NCBI GenBank assembly: GCA_902632935.1
Contig: CACPEJ010000003.1
Coordinates: 35,533-99,532 of the forward strand
Direction: 5' to 3'
Origin: an uncultured Pelagibacteraceae bacterium
GTDB lineage: Bacteria > Pseudomonadota > Alphaproteobacteria > Pelagibacterales > Pelagibacteraceae
Length of the DNA: 64,000 nt
This document shows positions 1-8,566 of this stretch, piece by piece; positions within the stretch are counted from its first letter, which is position 1, and the number at the start of each line of letters is the position of its first letter. The notes under the pieces were generated by a model, which was not told where the DNA came from, did no database searches, and saw only the letters and a list, made by a program, of their open reading frames with translations. The position numbers were made by a program, and so were the translations under genes.

Positions 1-1122
1 GCTATGCCAAGTTTTAAATAGCGCAGTATCTTTATTTGGAATAAATTTCTCATAAAGAGTTTCTTCTGGTAATAAATCTTCTTGAGTTTTTGTTTGTTCT
101 TTTTCTTCAGCTGCCTCTCTGTGAATGATTTGAATATTTTTACAAAAATTTTCACTACTTCTTACTAAATGCGCTCTCTTTTTAATTGTTTCTAAATCTA
201 AATCTGAATATGGCTTTTGTTTTAATGCGAACCGTTTATCTAAAATCACTGGTGCTTTATTAGTTTTTAAAACTCTTAAGGCTTTAGGACTCATCTTTTT
301 TAAAACATCTCTAAGCTGATTTACAGTTAAATCTAATAATGGTTCTGGATCTCTACGACAGTCCCACAAATATCCCCATGAAGCATAGGATGGATGAAAG
401 GAATGTTTAGGATGTAAAGAGCAACCAAGATACATCATATTTCTTCCCTTTACGTTTTCAAAAATAGAGTAAATCCCCTCATTTGTTAAAAGTGTTTCTA
501 CACTTGATTTTGTTGATGTTTTTAAAAAATTTTCCCAATTTTCTTTATGTTTGTCTTTTACTATTCTAAGGACTTTTAAAGCTGTATAAGCATCATGGTA
601 AGCAGTGTGTTGTTGTGAAGTGTCAAATCCTTGCATCCGGGCTAGTGCTTCGAGAGCCAGAGAGGGGTTGCCCGCTTCGGTAAGTTCTGTTTTTAAAGTT
701 TCAGGATCTAATGTTTGAGCTGCCCTTGTTATATGGAGGCCATCTGCTTCTCGATTAGGTGATGAGTGAGTAATATATGGGTATCGATTTCCTTTAAAAA
801 AATTAAAATGGAACATGCGACGATCAAAATTTAAATTAGACCAGCCCATAAACAAACTTGGCCCACACTTAGTGAAAAAGTTTTCAACCGCTCCCAAAAA
901 ATCGTAATGGGAATAATTACCTTTTGTTAATAAATCAACACTAGTCGAATTTACTAGCAATGCCTTTCCACTCGGCACTTCTCCTTCAGGCATACGCCCC
1001 CTAATGCTTAACTTTCCAATTTCTTTTAAATTTTTATCAACTACTACAGCTCCAAACTCTATTATGGATCCCCATATTGTTGAATTTGTTGTCTCTGTAT
1101 CGTAAATTACAATCTTATCCAT
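1..1122 (-). CDS. sbcB: Exodeoxyribonuclease I (SbcB-like DEDDh 3'-5' exonuclease), 3' end outside window
   Basis: Hand translation of the complement from the ATG at 1122: MDKIVIYDTETTNSTIWGSIIEFGAVVVD...FMGWSNLNFDRRMFHF...; DEDD motif I 'YDTETT' and 'HTAYHDAYTALKVLR'. Open to the window edge, so absent from the ORF track. Confidence 0.82.
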   Translation of the reverse strand, partial: MDKIVIYDTETTNSTIWGSIIEFGAVVVDKNLKEIGKLSIRGRMPEGEVPSGKALLVNSTSVDLLTKGNYSHYDFLGAVENFFTKCGPSLFMGWSNLNFDRRMFHFNFFKGNRYPYITHSSPNREADGLHITRAAQTLDPETLKTELTEAGNPSLALEALARMQGFDTSQQHTAYHDAYTALKVLRIVKDKHKENWENFLKTSTKSSVETLLTNEGIYSIFENVKGRNMMYLGCSLHPKHSFHPSYASWGYLWDCRRDPEPLLDLTVNQLRDVLKKMSPKALRVLKTNKAPVILDKRFALKQKPYSDLDLETIKKRAHLVRSSENFCKNIQIIHREAAEEKEQTKTQEDLLPEETLYEKFIPNKDTALFKTWHS

Positions 1123-1125
1123 ATT

Positions 1126-1815
1126 TTATTGAACCAAATTATTCATCTCATTAAATTTTTTTAATCTTCCTAAAAACAAATTTTGATATGTTACTAGTTC
1201 GGGCCCTTGAATTTTAAACTCTTGAAATAAATTATCCACTGTGCAAACAAGAATAATACAAGATGTAATATTAGAATTATACACAACATTATGTGCTAAA
1301 GAATACGCTGCACATTGTAATAGCCAACTATCTATATACTCGAATTTTTTTGGTCTCCGCGCATTTTTAAAATCTATGATGCAAGATTGACCCTCATAAA
1401 TTCCTACACAATCAGCAGTACCCGCGTACCTATCAGGATAATAAAGTGTACATTCAACTCCCCATATTTCCTCTAGTCTATTTTTTAAACCCTTTTCAAT
1501 AATTTCTTTAGCCATTGTTTTATATTGTTCTTTATCCTCAAAGAAACTCAAGTTTTCTCTTCCTAAAAGAAAAGACTCTAAGTAACTGTGCATTTGAGAC
1601 CCGCGGGAAGCAGCGTCTTTAACAATCTTATTTGCTACAGCTTCTCCTGTTCGTTCTCGCCAGTTGGCTAAAGCAGCCTTATCCTCTTCAGATTTTGTTG
1701 CATCTAGAATTGAGGTGACGCTTGGTAATTTTGTTTCACCTAATAAGTATCTTCTTATTCCATCTTCAGTTGCTCTTGATGATGTAGGATAGTTATATTT
1801 CTTATTCCATCGCAT
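1126..1815 (-). CDS. PD-(D/E)XK-type nuclease, RecB/phage-exonuclease-like
   Basis: ORF 1126..1893; the likely start is the internal MRWNKKY, avoiding overlap with rmuC. 'AGTADCVGIYEGQSCIIDFKNARRPK' fits a D-(x)n-DxK nuclease core. Confidence 0.6.
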   Translation of the reverse strand: MRWNKKYNYPTSSRATEDGIRRYLLGETKLPSVTSILDATKSEEDKAALANWRERTGEAVANKIVKDAASRGSQMHSYLESFLLGRENLSFFEDKEQYKTMAKEIIEKGLKNRLEEIWGVECTLYYPDRYAGTADCVGIYEGQSCIIDFKNARRPKKFEYIDSWLLQCAAYSLAHNVVYNSNITSCIILVCTVDNLFQEFKIQGPELVTYQNLFLGRLKKFNEMNNLVQ

Positions 1816-1852
1816 GAGATTTCTTATAGAGGGTATTTTCTGAAAAAAGAAA

Positions 1853-2950
1853 TTATTTTTTAACTTGTCTATTTCTCTCAACGAAATTCTCAACGTTCTC
1901 AGTTAGTACAGCTTTTTCAACTTGCTCGGGATCTTTTATATTTTCTAAAGTTCTTGTAATTGATCTAGCATCAGTTCCAAACTTATCAACAACACTCATC
2001 GCCTCATCTAATTTTTTTCTTAAAACTATTACATTGTCAAAATGTTTAGCAAATCTTGTGCTGATTGTTTTTAGATGATTGTAAATTTCCACAGCTCCCT
2101 TTTGAACTTTTAATGATTGAAAACCCATATGTAGGGATTGTAAATAAGCTGAGAGAGTATTAGGGCCACAAATAACAATTTTATATTTTCTCATCAATTC
2201 TTGAGTAAGTAATTCTTTTGAACTTGGATCTTGATACTCGGTTAATTCTCTGTAAAGACTTTCTGAGGCTGCATAAACTATGGCAAAATCAGTTGTTTTT
2301 GGTGGTACTATATACTTCTCATTAACGCTTTTTGCTTTCAACTTAAAAGCACTTGCCAATTTTGCTCTAGCATCAGCAACTGCTTTTTTATCATCTGCCT
2401 CATGTGCATCTGTAATTGCTTTAAATTTTTCGACTGGAAAATGAGAGTCCACTGGGACCAAAACATCTCCTTGAAGTTTGATAGCAAATTCCACATTCTC
2501 ACTAGTATCCTCTTTCATCTTCACATTAGTCATAAATTGAGATGCGGGTAATAAGTCCCTCATAAGCGCATCAAGGCTACTCTCTGCTAAAACACCATAT
2601 TTCTTAACGCCAGCAAGTATTTTTGTAATACCTTCTTGGCTTTGATTTAATAATTGAACCTGTTGATTGAAATTTCCAACCTTTTCATCAACCTTAGTTA
2701 AAGCCTCAGTCATGTCTTTTGTAACACCAGTTGATAAGGCATTAAACGAAGTAGACATAGAACTTAATGAGGTATTGATTGTAGCATTTAAGCTATCTTT
2801 GAGTTTTACAATTTCTGCATTTAAATTAGCTATTTCTTCAGCTTCTTTATTTTCATCTTCTTTTTTAGTTTTAGACTTAATGTTTAAATAAAGAATTGCT
2901 AATGTTGCTATAAGCAACAAACCTAAAATTATTATTAAAATTGTATCCAT
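1853..2950 (-). CDS. rmuC: DNA recombination protein RmuC family
   Basis: N-terminal TM helix, coiled coil, then 'VEFAIKLQGDVLVPVDSHFPVEKFKAI' typical of RmuC. Confidence 0.88.
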   Translation of the reverse strand: MDTILIIILGLLLIATLAILYLNIKSKTKKEDENKEAEEIANLNAEIVKLKDSLNATINTSLSSMSTSFNALSTGVTKDMTEALTKVDEKVGNFNQQVQLLNQSQEGITKILAGVKKYGVLAESSLDALMRDLLPASQFMTNVKMKEDTSENVEFAIKLQGDVLVPVDSHFPVEKFKAITDAHEADDKKAVADARAKLASAFKLKAKSVNEKYIVPPKTTDFAIVYAASESLYRELTEYQDPSSKELLTQELMRKYKIVICGPNTLSAYLQSLHMGFQSLKVQKGAVEIYNHLKTISTRFAKHFDNVIVLRKKLDEAMSVVDKFGTDARSITRTLENIKDPEQVEKAVLTENVENFVERNRQVKK

Positions 2951-2992
2951 GATTCGTATGTTATACCTCCTTGATTATATTTAAAGTTTTTT

Positions 2993-3202
2993 TCAATTTA
3001 CTTTTACGATTATGTTATTTTTTATTATTACCTCTGCAAAAAATTCACGTCCTTTATTCTCGGTTGAATGAGGCCTGTTGCTACCAACTAACACTCCACT
3101 TTCCTTATACTCAGGTCCAAACATACTGGTTTCAGTATAATTAAGTGTTTTTCCTATATTTTCCTTAAGCTCTTTTTTGGATTTGTAATTAAAAATTAGC
3201 AT
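2993..3202 (-). CDS. Conserved small hypothetical protein
   Basis: 69-aa ORF abutting the next upstream gene at nt 3202; last gene of the minus-strand operon. Confidence 0.5.
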   Translation of the reverse strand: MLIFNYKSKKELKENIGKTLNYTETSMFGPEYKESGVLVGSNRPHSTENKGREFFAEVIIKNNIIVKVN

Positions 3203-3492
3203 TAGTTTAATAACCTTTTGGGGACTTTACCCATCATAATTTCTTTCATATCTGAAAATTCTGAAGCAACATGATTTTGAACTGTTTTTATAAATGACTT
3301 GATAGTTTTTTTATTATAGCCCAAATTTTTTAAAATCTTCTCAGCCTCTTTTTCATTTTCAGTAGAAATATAATGCTCAGCGATAGATAAATACCTAAAA
3401 AAAACCTCTTTTTGATTTTCTGATTTTAATTCTGATAGTTTTAGCTCCATTAAGTAACTTTTATCCATTATTTGATATATATCTTTAGGCAA
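3202..3492 (-). CDS. Hypothetical protein (96 aa)
   Basis: ORF overlapping the vsr end by 8 nt; same strand and operon. Confidence 0.5.
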   Translation of the reverse strand: MPKDIYQIMDKSYLMELKLSELKSENQKEVFFRYLSIAEHYISTENEKEAEKILKNLGYNKKTIKSFIKTVQNHVASEFSDMKEIMMGKVPKRLLN

Positions 3493-3856
3493 TGATTAGA
3501 CGTTCCAGAGTGTTAAAAGTTTTATCAATATTCTTTCCTTTTAAAGTACACTCCCATACATCAATGACTTTCCAACCTAATTTTTTAAGTTTATCTTTAT
3601 TAATAAAATCTCTCTTTTTATTTAGTTCTAATCTTTCTATCCAATATTGAGTTTTAGTCTTTGGCACATTGCTATGGGCGCAGCCGTGATAATGCCAATA
3701 GCAACCATGAACGTTTAGAATTGTTTTATGTTTATGCAGAACTATGTCTGGTTTGCCAGGAAGTTTTTTTACATGAATTCTAAATCTATAACCATTTTTA
3801 TATAGTATAGATCTAATTAATTTTTCTGGTTTAGTGTTTTTGGATTTAGTATTCAA
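3485..3856 (-). CDS. vsr: Very short patch repair (Vsr) endonuclease
   Basis: 'NTKPEKLIRSILYKNGYRFRIHVKKLPGKPDIVLHKHKTILNVHGCYWHYHGC...LGWKVIDVWECTLK' matches the Vsr core. Confidence 0.92.
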   Translation of the reverse strand: MNTKSKNTKPEKLIRSILYKNGYRFRIHVKKLPGKPDIVLHKHKTILNVHGCYWHYHGCAHSNVPKTKTQYWIERLELNKKRDFINKDKLKKLGWKVIDVWECTLKGKNIDKTFNTLERLIIA

Positions 3857-3860
3857 GTTT

Positions 3861-4637
3861 TCAAATCTGGTTTAACTTTTTGAGTTCATCAAATTCTTTA
3901 GGAAGTAATAAAACTATATCATTTGGATCCATTGACCATATATCATAAATTTCATTATATTGATTTAACTTATCAATTAGTCTTCCTAAGGATGCTTTAA
4001 CTAAAGTTTTTTTATTTTTTTTTCTGATATATTTTTTTGAGTAGCCTGGTCTGGGTTTATTATTTTTTTTATCAAAATAAAGTTTATAAGAGATATGGCC
4101 ACTGGGAATAAAATTTTCATTTATTCTGTGACTAATAAACTGTTCTAAATAATCTGATCCAAAATAAGGTGCTTTTGATAAAAATAATTTAGATGACTCT
4201 CCATAAGTATTCACAGCATACCATGGGGTCCTAATTAAATGTCTATTTCTAACAAACCAATCTTGATTAAGAATATATCTGTGTTCCGAGTAACCTGTCA
4301 TTTCAATACTAAACACTTCATTAAAATGAAATAATGTTATCCAGTCCCACATTTTTTCATCAAAATATATTTCATTTTGATTACAATCTTTTAATAATTC
4401 ATTTAAATAAATTCCAAGATCATATGAATTTTTAAAATTTTGTTTTTTTAAAATTTTTCCATTCTCAACTTCTGAACTAAGTGTGTCGTTATTCAGCAGA
4501 TTTTCAATCTCATCTTTTAGTTTTTTAGTAAATCCTTTTTTGATGTCTTTTTTATTCTGTATTATTGATTGCTTAATTTTATCGTAGATTAAAATATACT
4601 TATTATGACCATCCTCTGTAAATCTTCTCAGTTTCAT
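3861..4637 (-). CDS. Uncharacterised protein, possibly DUF6339-like
   Basis: 258-aa ORF with 'MWDWITLFHFNEVF...HRYILNQDWFVRNRHLIRTPWY'; the family name is recalled, not verified. 4-nt overlap with the upstream gene. Confidence 0.5.
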   Translation of the reverse strand: MKLRRFTEDGHNKYILIYDKIKQSIIQNKKDIKKGFTKKLKDEIENLLNNDTLSSEVENGKILKKQNFKNSYDLGIYLNELLKDCNQNEIYFDEKMWDWITLFHFNEVFSIEMTGYSEHRYILNQDWFVRNRHLIRTPWYAVNTYGESSKLFLSKAPYFGSDYLEQFISHRINENFIPSGHISYKLYFDKKNNKPRPGYSKKYIRKKNKKTLVKASLGRLIDKLNQYNEIYDIWSMDPNDIVLLLPKEFDELKKLNQI

Positions 4638-5521
4638 ATTTCGCTTTCCTCAAGGTCGATAGATGGAGCAAAGTTATTGTAAGAAATAAATTTATCTATC
4701 AGTTTTTTCCCAGAGGCGTCTGGTAAATTACTGACAAAAGTATTTACTACATCCTCTATCCATTGCTCAGCTTCTGGATTTGTTTCGGTCTCTCCATTAT
4801 CAATTATTAACAAAGACTCGGGAGTAGTAATTTCGGGATCACCTAATTTTTTATTTATTTCCTCAAACCATTTTGATTTCCAGGGACAATCTTCAAATTT
4901 ATTATCTGTTAAATATGTTTTAAGTAGCTCTCGAAGTGCTGCTGTATAGATGAGTGTTTTTTGGATAGGGTCTATATTATTGTCTAACTTATGTTTTATG
5001 TTACATCCTCTTTTTAGTACTAAGATTGGCTTATTACCTGGGGTCATTTCTAGTTTAAATGCTGTACCAATATCATCCTCCCTGGTTGGCAATAAAGATT
5101 CTGTTTTATAATTCCCATCTTTTCCATCGTCTGGTTCATCATAAAATTCCCTTATTTTAGATCTACCAATTATCCTATAAACGACTACATCATTAAATTT
5201 ACCTTTTTTAGAGACAAAGAGATTAAATCTTACAGCATCTTTATCAATATTGTTAACAAAGTAAGAAAAGGTATTACTTTCTTCTTTATTCAAAGTTTTA
5301 ATATCTCCCATGTTCCATGGTTTTAATCCAGCACCTCTATTGTTGTAAGCTTGAAAAAAAACCTCACAATCATCATCAAAATTATGTCTTTTCAAATTCA
5401 CTTCTACTTTAATATGAATTCCATCATTAGAAATTTTATCTAGCAAAACCTTCACGTCAGGATTTTCACCTTTATGTGTGATTCTCTCCTCATCAAAAAT
5501 TGTAATTGTATTTTTAGACAT
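4634..5521 (-). CDS. Uncharacterised protein (295 aa) of the GHKL ATPase operon
   Basis: ORF starts at the nucleotide where the GHKL ATPase ORF ends; no family recognised. Confidence 0.6.
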   Translation of the reverse strand: MSKNTITIFDEERITHKGENPDVKVLLDKISNDGIHIKVEVNLKRHNFDDDCEVFFQAYNNRGAGLKPWNMGDIKTLNKEESNTFSYFVNNIDKDAVRFNLFVSKKGKFNDVVVYRIIGRSKIREFYDEPDDGKDGNYKTESLLPTREDDIGTAFKLEMTPGNKPILVLKRGCNIKHKLDNNIDPIQKTLIYTAALRELLKTYLTDNKFEDCPWKSKWFEEINKKLGDPEITTPESLLIIDNGETETNPEAEQWIEDVVNTFVSNLPDASGKKLIDKFISYNNFAPSIDLEESEI

Positions 5522-7674
5522 TAGCTCTCTCTTTCATACATGTGATGTATCATAAATTTTTCCTCAGATTCTTTTCCAAAACCAGTTATTGAAAAGTCAA
5601 AATCTTCTTTTGAGGCAGCGCAAACAATTTTATTCTTATCATTCTTAACGATATTAAGTGATCCATGCACATTATACTTGAAAGTTTTAGTGTCACTAAA
5701 ATCAAAATCTTCCTCACAATAGTTATTGTATGGTCTTGTAGTGCCATCATCATATGCTGCTGTGATACGGATCTTAATTGGATAAAAGGTATAATTATTT
5801 TTTCTAAATTCTTCAAATTCAGTTAGTCTGTTATTTGTTGACATTATGCCTTGATTAATCTTTTGGACGTGTTTTTTTGGTAATTTATCTTTTCTTTCAT
5901 TTAATAATTTATTTGCTTCTTTAATAAATAATTCACCTTGCTCTTCATATCTTGCTATATCCTCTTTCTTATATTTTACACCTTTGGCAACCCAATAAAT
6001 TTTATCATTTTCTTTTTTTACTCTTGCTCGATATGCTTTTAATTTATTAGGTATTTCTGGTAACTTATATTTTGAGGTAAGAACATCATCGTTTTCGTCC
6101 TCATCATCTTCCTCTCCATGATTTTCATTTTCTATCTCTCTATCTGAAATTATTGAACATAAGTCTAAAGTTGTTTTCTCATCTAAAGTATCACCACTCT
6201 GACTTAATAAATCCTGTAATGACATGAAAGCATGATTCAAAAATGAAATATAAGGTCTTTGAACATTATGTTTATAGAAAACCTTATATTTAGGATGGTC
6301 AACTCTTACTCTAGTATGATTTGCAACTTCTCCATTTTTTACAAGTAGCATCGACTCTTCTTCTTGAATATCCGCAAAGAAGAAATTAGTAGTTCTTTTT
6401 CGACATTGTGTAATTGGCATGTCACCACGTAATGTATCGCAATACTTATATTGTTGATTTGCATAATCGGGAAATTTTTTTACGTAAAAATTAAAAGTAC
6501 AATTAACATCTTCAAATTGGTCGGTAAGCTTGCCCTCTTTAAGTATTTTTTTTGCGAGGATGAATTTTAATTGATATTTAATTATTTTCCCTTCTTTATA
6601 TAAATTTTGTATTTCATCCGTAAGATTTGACGAAACATCCAGAGAGGTTGGTCTTTGAGGTACAATACTCAAATCAAAATTTTTCGCCTTATTTTGATCA
6701 ATTTCATCTATAAAATCAAAATATTCTTCTATCATTTTTTTATCAGTTTCATTTTCAGAATATTTTTCTTTATAAATTTCAAGTAACGTATCTTTATTAA
6801 TCTCTTTTCCACTAGCGACCTCAACTCTTAATTTTTTTCTTAAAATTGGGACTCGATAATTTTTACAAATTGTTTCTTTTACTTTATCGAGAGTGACATC
6901 TTCGTTAATAAAGGGGATTACTACTGTTAATCCAGGTTCTTTTTTTCTTTTAACACCAAAAATTTTTTTAAGTTCATCAATTTTCTTTTGGTTACTTATA
7001 GGAAGAGCCCAAAATTTTCCTTGATAATCTTTACTTTCAACTTTGTCCCCAAAATGAACAAAGGGTTTATATTCTGTCCCGTTAAGTTCAAAGATACCGA
7101 AATATGAAATTCCCATAAAAAATTCAGTCCCATCATCTCTAACTGTGAAAAAGAAAAAAGTTGAAATATCGGAACTCAAACAAAAAGTTTGTTTACCTTC
7201 TCCCTCACTACCGCCCAAATGAGCAGCCTTACCTTTTCTTCTGCCCCCTATCTCATGAGTAAACTGATGTATCAGATTAGGTTGACCGTTAGGTAATTTT
7301 GAAAAATAATGATTTGGATCACCAAGTAATCCTGTTGTATTAAAATCTTCCATTATTAGACAATTTATATCTTGCCCATGTTCTGGAATTTTTTGCATTG
7401 CAGAAAGTTCTGAATTTTCAAGATAATCTTCAAATTTATCTTTTAAGAAATTTTCCTTAAAGCTTGTATATGAAACTCTAGTAGCATGAATTTTAATCAA
7501 AGTATTTGAGAAAGATTTTGCAATAGCATCTAAGGCATTTTGTATAAATTCTAATACACAGCTTAATGCGTTAAATTTATCTTGTGGTTTTGAATCACCT
7601 GGTTCGTCACCCTCTCCAACAGGGCCTGCAACCCATGTAAAACTTTTAATTATTTTTCTATTAAGTTCATTCAT
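5521..7674 (-). CDS. GHKL (MutL/Hsp90-like) ATPase, 717 aa
   Basis: N-box 'VLEFIQNALDAI', G1-like 'IMEDFNTTGLLG', G2-like 'HLGGSEGEGKQTF'. Confidence 0.8.
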   Translation of the reverse strand: MNELNRKIIKSFTWVAGPVGEGDEPGDSKPQDKFNALSCVLEFIQNALDAIAKSFSNTLIKIHATRVSYTSFKENFLKDKFEDYLENSELSAMQKIPEHGQDINCLIMEDFNTTGLLGDPNHYFSKLPNGQPNLIHQFTHEIGGRRKGKAAHLGGSEGEGKQTFCLSSDISTFFFFTVRDDGTEFFMGISYFGIFELNGTEYKPFVHFGDKVESKDYQGKFWALPISNQKKIDELKKIFGVKRKKEPGLTVVIPFINEDVTLDKVKETICKNYRVPILRKKLRVEVASGKEINKDTLLEIYKEKYSENETDKKMIEEYFDFIDEIDQNKAKNFDLSIVPQRPTSLDVSSNLTDEIQNLYKEGKIIKYQLKFILAKKILKEGKLTDQFEDVNCTFNFYVKKFPDYANQQYKYCDTLRGDMPITQCRKRTTNFFFADIQEEESMLLVKNGEVANHTRVRVDHPKYKVFYKHNVQRPYISFLNHAFMSLQDLLSQSGDTLDEKTTLDLCSIISDREIENENHGEEDDEDENDDVLTSKYKLPEIPNKLKAYRARVKKENDKIYWVAKGVKYKKEDIARYEEQGELFIKEANKLLNERKDKLPKKHVQKINQGIMSTNNRLTEFEEFRKNNYTFYPIKIRITAAYDDGTTRPYNNYCEEDFDFSDTKTFKYNVHGSLNIVKNDKNKIVCAASKEDFDFSITGFGKESEEKFMIHHMYERES

Positions 7675-7945
7675 AATTTCTCAATTCTCTTTTTATTACC
7701 TCAATTTCATTTAAGCATTTTTTTAAAATAAACTTACTTTTTGAAACTTTTATAAATTTTAATATATTGGTTGGTAAATTTAGAATTTTATTTAGTAAAA
7801 ATAATATTTTCTTGTTTTTATAAAATTCAATCTCTGTTTTTTTGGTGAATTCAACACTTTGTAAATATATTGTATAATCCCTTGCAAATTCTTGAGCGTA
7901 TTGCAATCTGTCCTTTAAACAAGAATGGAAATAATCTCTTTTCAA
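7667..7945 (-). CDS. Hypothetical protein (92 aa), TTG start
   Basis: ORF overlaps the GHKL ATPase start by 8 nt; complement shows 'AAAGGAG' shortly before TTG. Confidence 0.5.
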   Translation of the reverse strand: MKRDYFHSCLKDRLQYAQEFARDYTIYLQSVEFTKKTEIEFYKNKKILFLLNKILNLPTNILKFIKVSKSKFILKKCLNEIEVIKRELRNYE

Positions 7946-7966
7946 TTAAACTCCTTTATAGTTAGT

Positions 7967-8024
7967 TTTTAACGCGTACAAGCTACATAGAAAGAAAGAA
8001 AGGTGTAGCTTTGCACGCATTAAA
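7967..8024 (-). repeat. Long imperfect inverted repeat / stem-loop (about 21-22 bp stem, about 16-nt loop)
   Basis: Complement 5'-TTTTAATGCGTGCAAAGCTACA-CCTTTCTTTCTTTCTA-TGTAGCTTGTACGCGTTAAAA-3': one bulged A and two mismatches that both become G-U wobbles in the minus-strand transcript. Confidence 0.8.
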
Positions 8025-8170
8025 ATTTGCATAGTTAACTTGCCAATTGCAACTTTTGAACACAAACATAAGAAAAAACCAGGATGCACTCTGGCAAGAG
8101 GTATTGTAAGTGTTCTTTCGATGTAGCTGCCCACCGTGTATGATAACCTCTTCTTATTAAGGTGCATCAA
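7967..8170 (-). ncRNA. Candidate structured RNA / operon leader between two accessory ORFs
   Basis: Besides the 7967-8024 hairpin: GATGCAC(8083-8089)/GTGCATC(8162-8168) enclosing AAGAGGT(8096-8102)/ACCTCTT(8146-8152). GC about 39% over 8041-8160 (47/120, counted by hand), visibly above flanking DNA. Confidence 0.4.
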
Positions 8171-8180
8171 TTCTCTAATT

Positions 8181-8468
8181 TTATTTTTTAAAATACTGCT
8201 CATAAAGATTTTCTGAATTTTGGTTTTTGTTTTTCTTCTTAGAATTGCGGCTCCATTTGTCATAAACAAATTCTTTGCTCCATTTTTTTAAACAATCCTC
8301 AACAATTTTTTGTGCTTTATCTGGTACCTCGTAAGTATTTCTATTAGACAAATATCCAACACCTCTTAAAGCACTTTTTAGAAGTCTCATTCTCAAGTTA
8401 AAATAATGCTCAAACTTTTCCGATGGCGTCATATGTCGTGTTCTGCTATTATCGTCTTTCTTAACCAT
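8181..8468 (-). CDS. Hypothetical protein (95 aa), first gene of the minus-strand accessory operon
   Basis: ORF divergent from the cytosine methyltransferase gene; charged, no family recognised. Confidence 0.5.
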   Translation of the reverse strand: MVKKDDNSRTRHMTPSEKFEHYFNLRMRLLKSALRGVGYLSNRNTYEVPDKAQKIVEDCLKKWSKEFVYDKWSRNSKKKNKNQNSENLYEQYFKK

Positions 8469-8566
8469 TTTTATGACCTTTAATTACCCCTTCTTTTCTC
8501 TATTATATTTCTTAATATATTTCATTTGCGTTTTCACAGACGATCTGATAACAGTTTTGAAACTAA

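Noticed and set aside
5586-5816. 76-aa ORF inside the GHKL ATPase gene
   Set aside because: Alternative frame within a clear coding region.
7946-8269. 107-aa minus-strand ORF across the structured spacer
   Set aside because: Overlaps the 95-aa ORF in another frame, has no family resemblance, and coincides with strong self-complementarity; treated as possible RNA instead.
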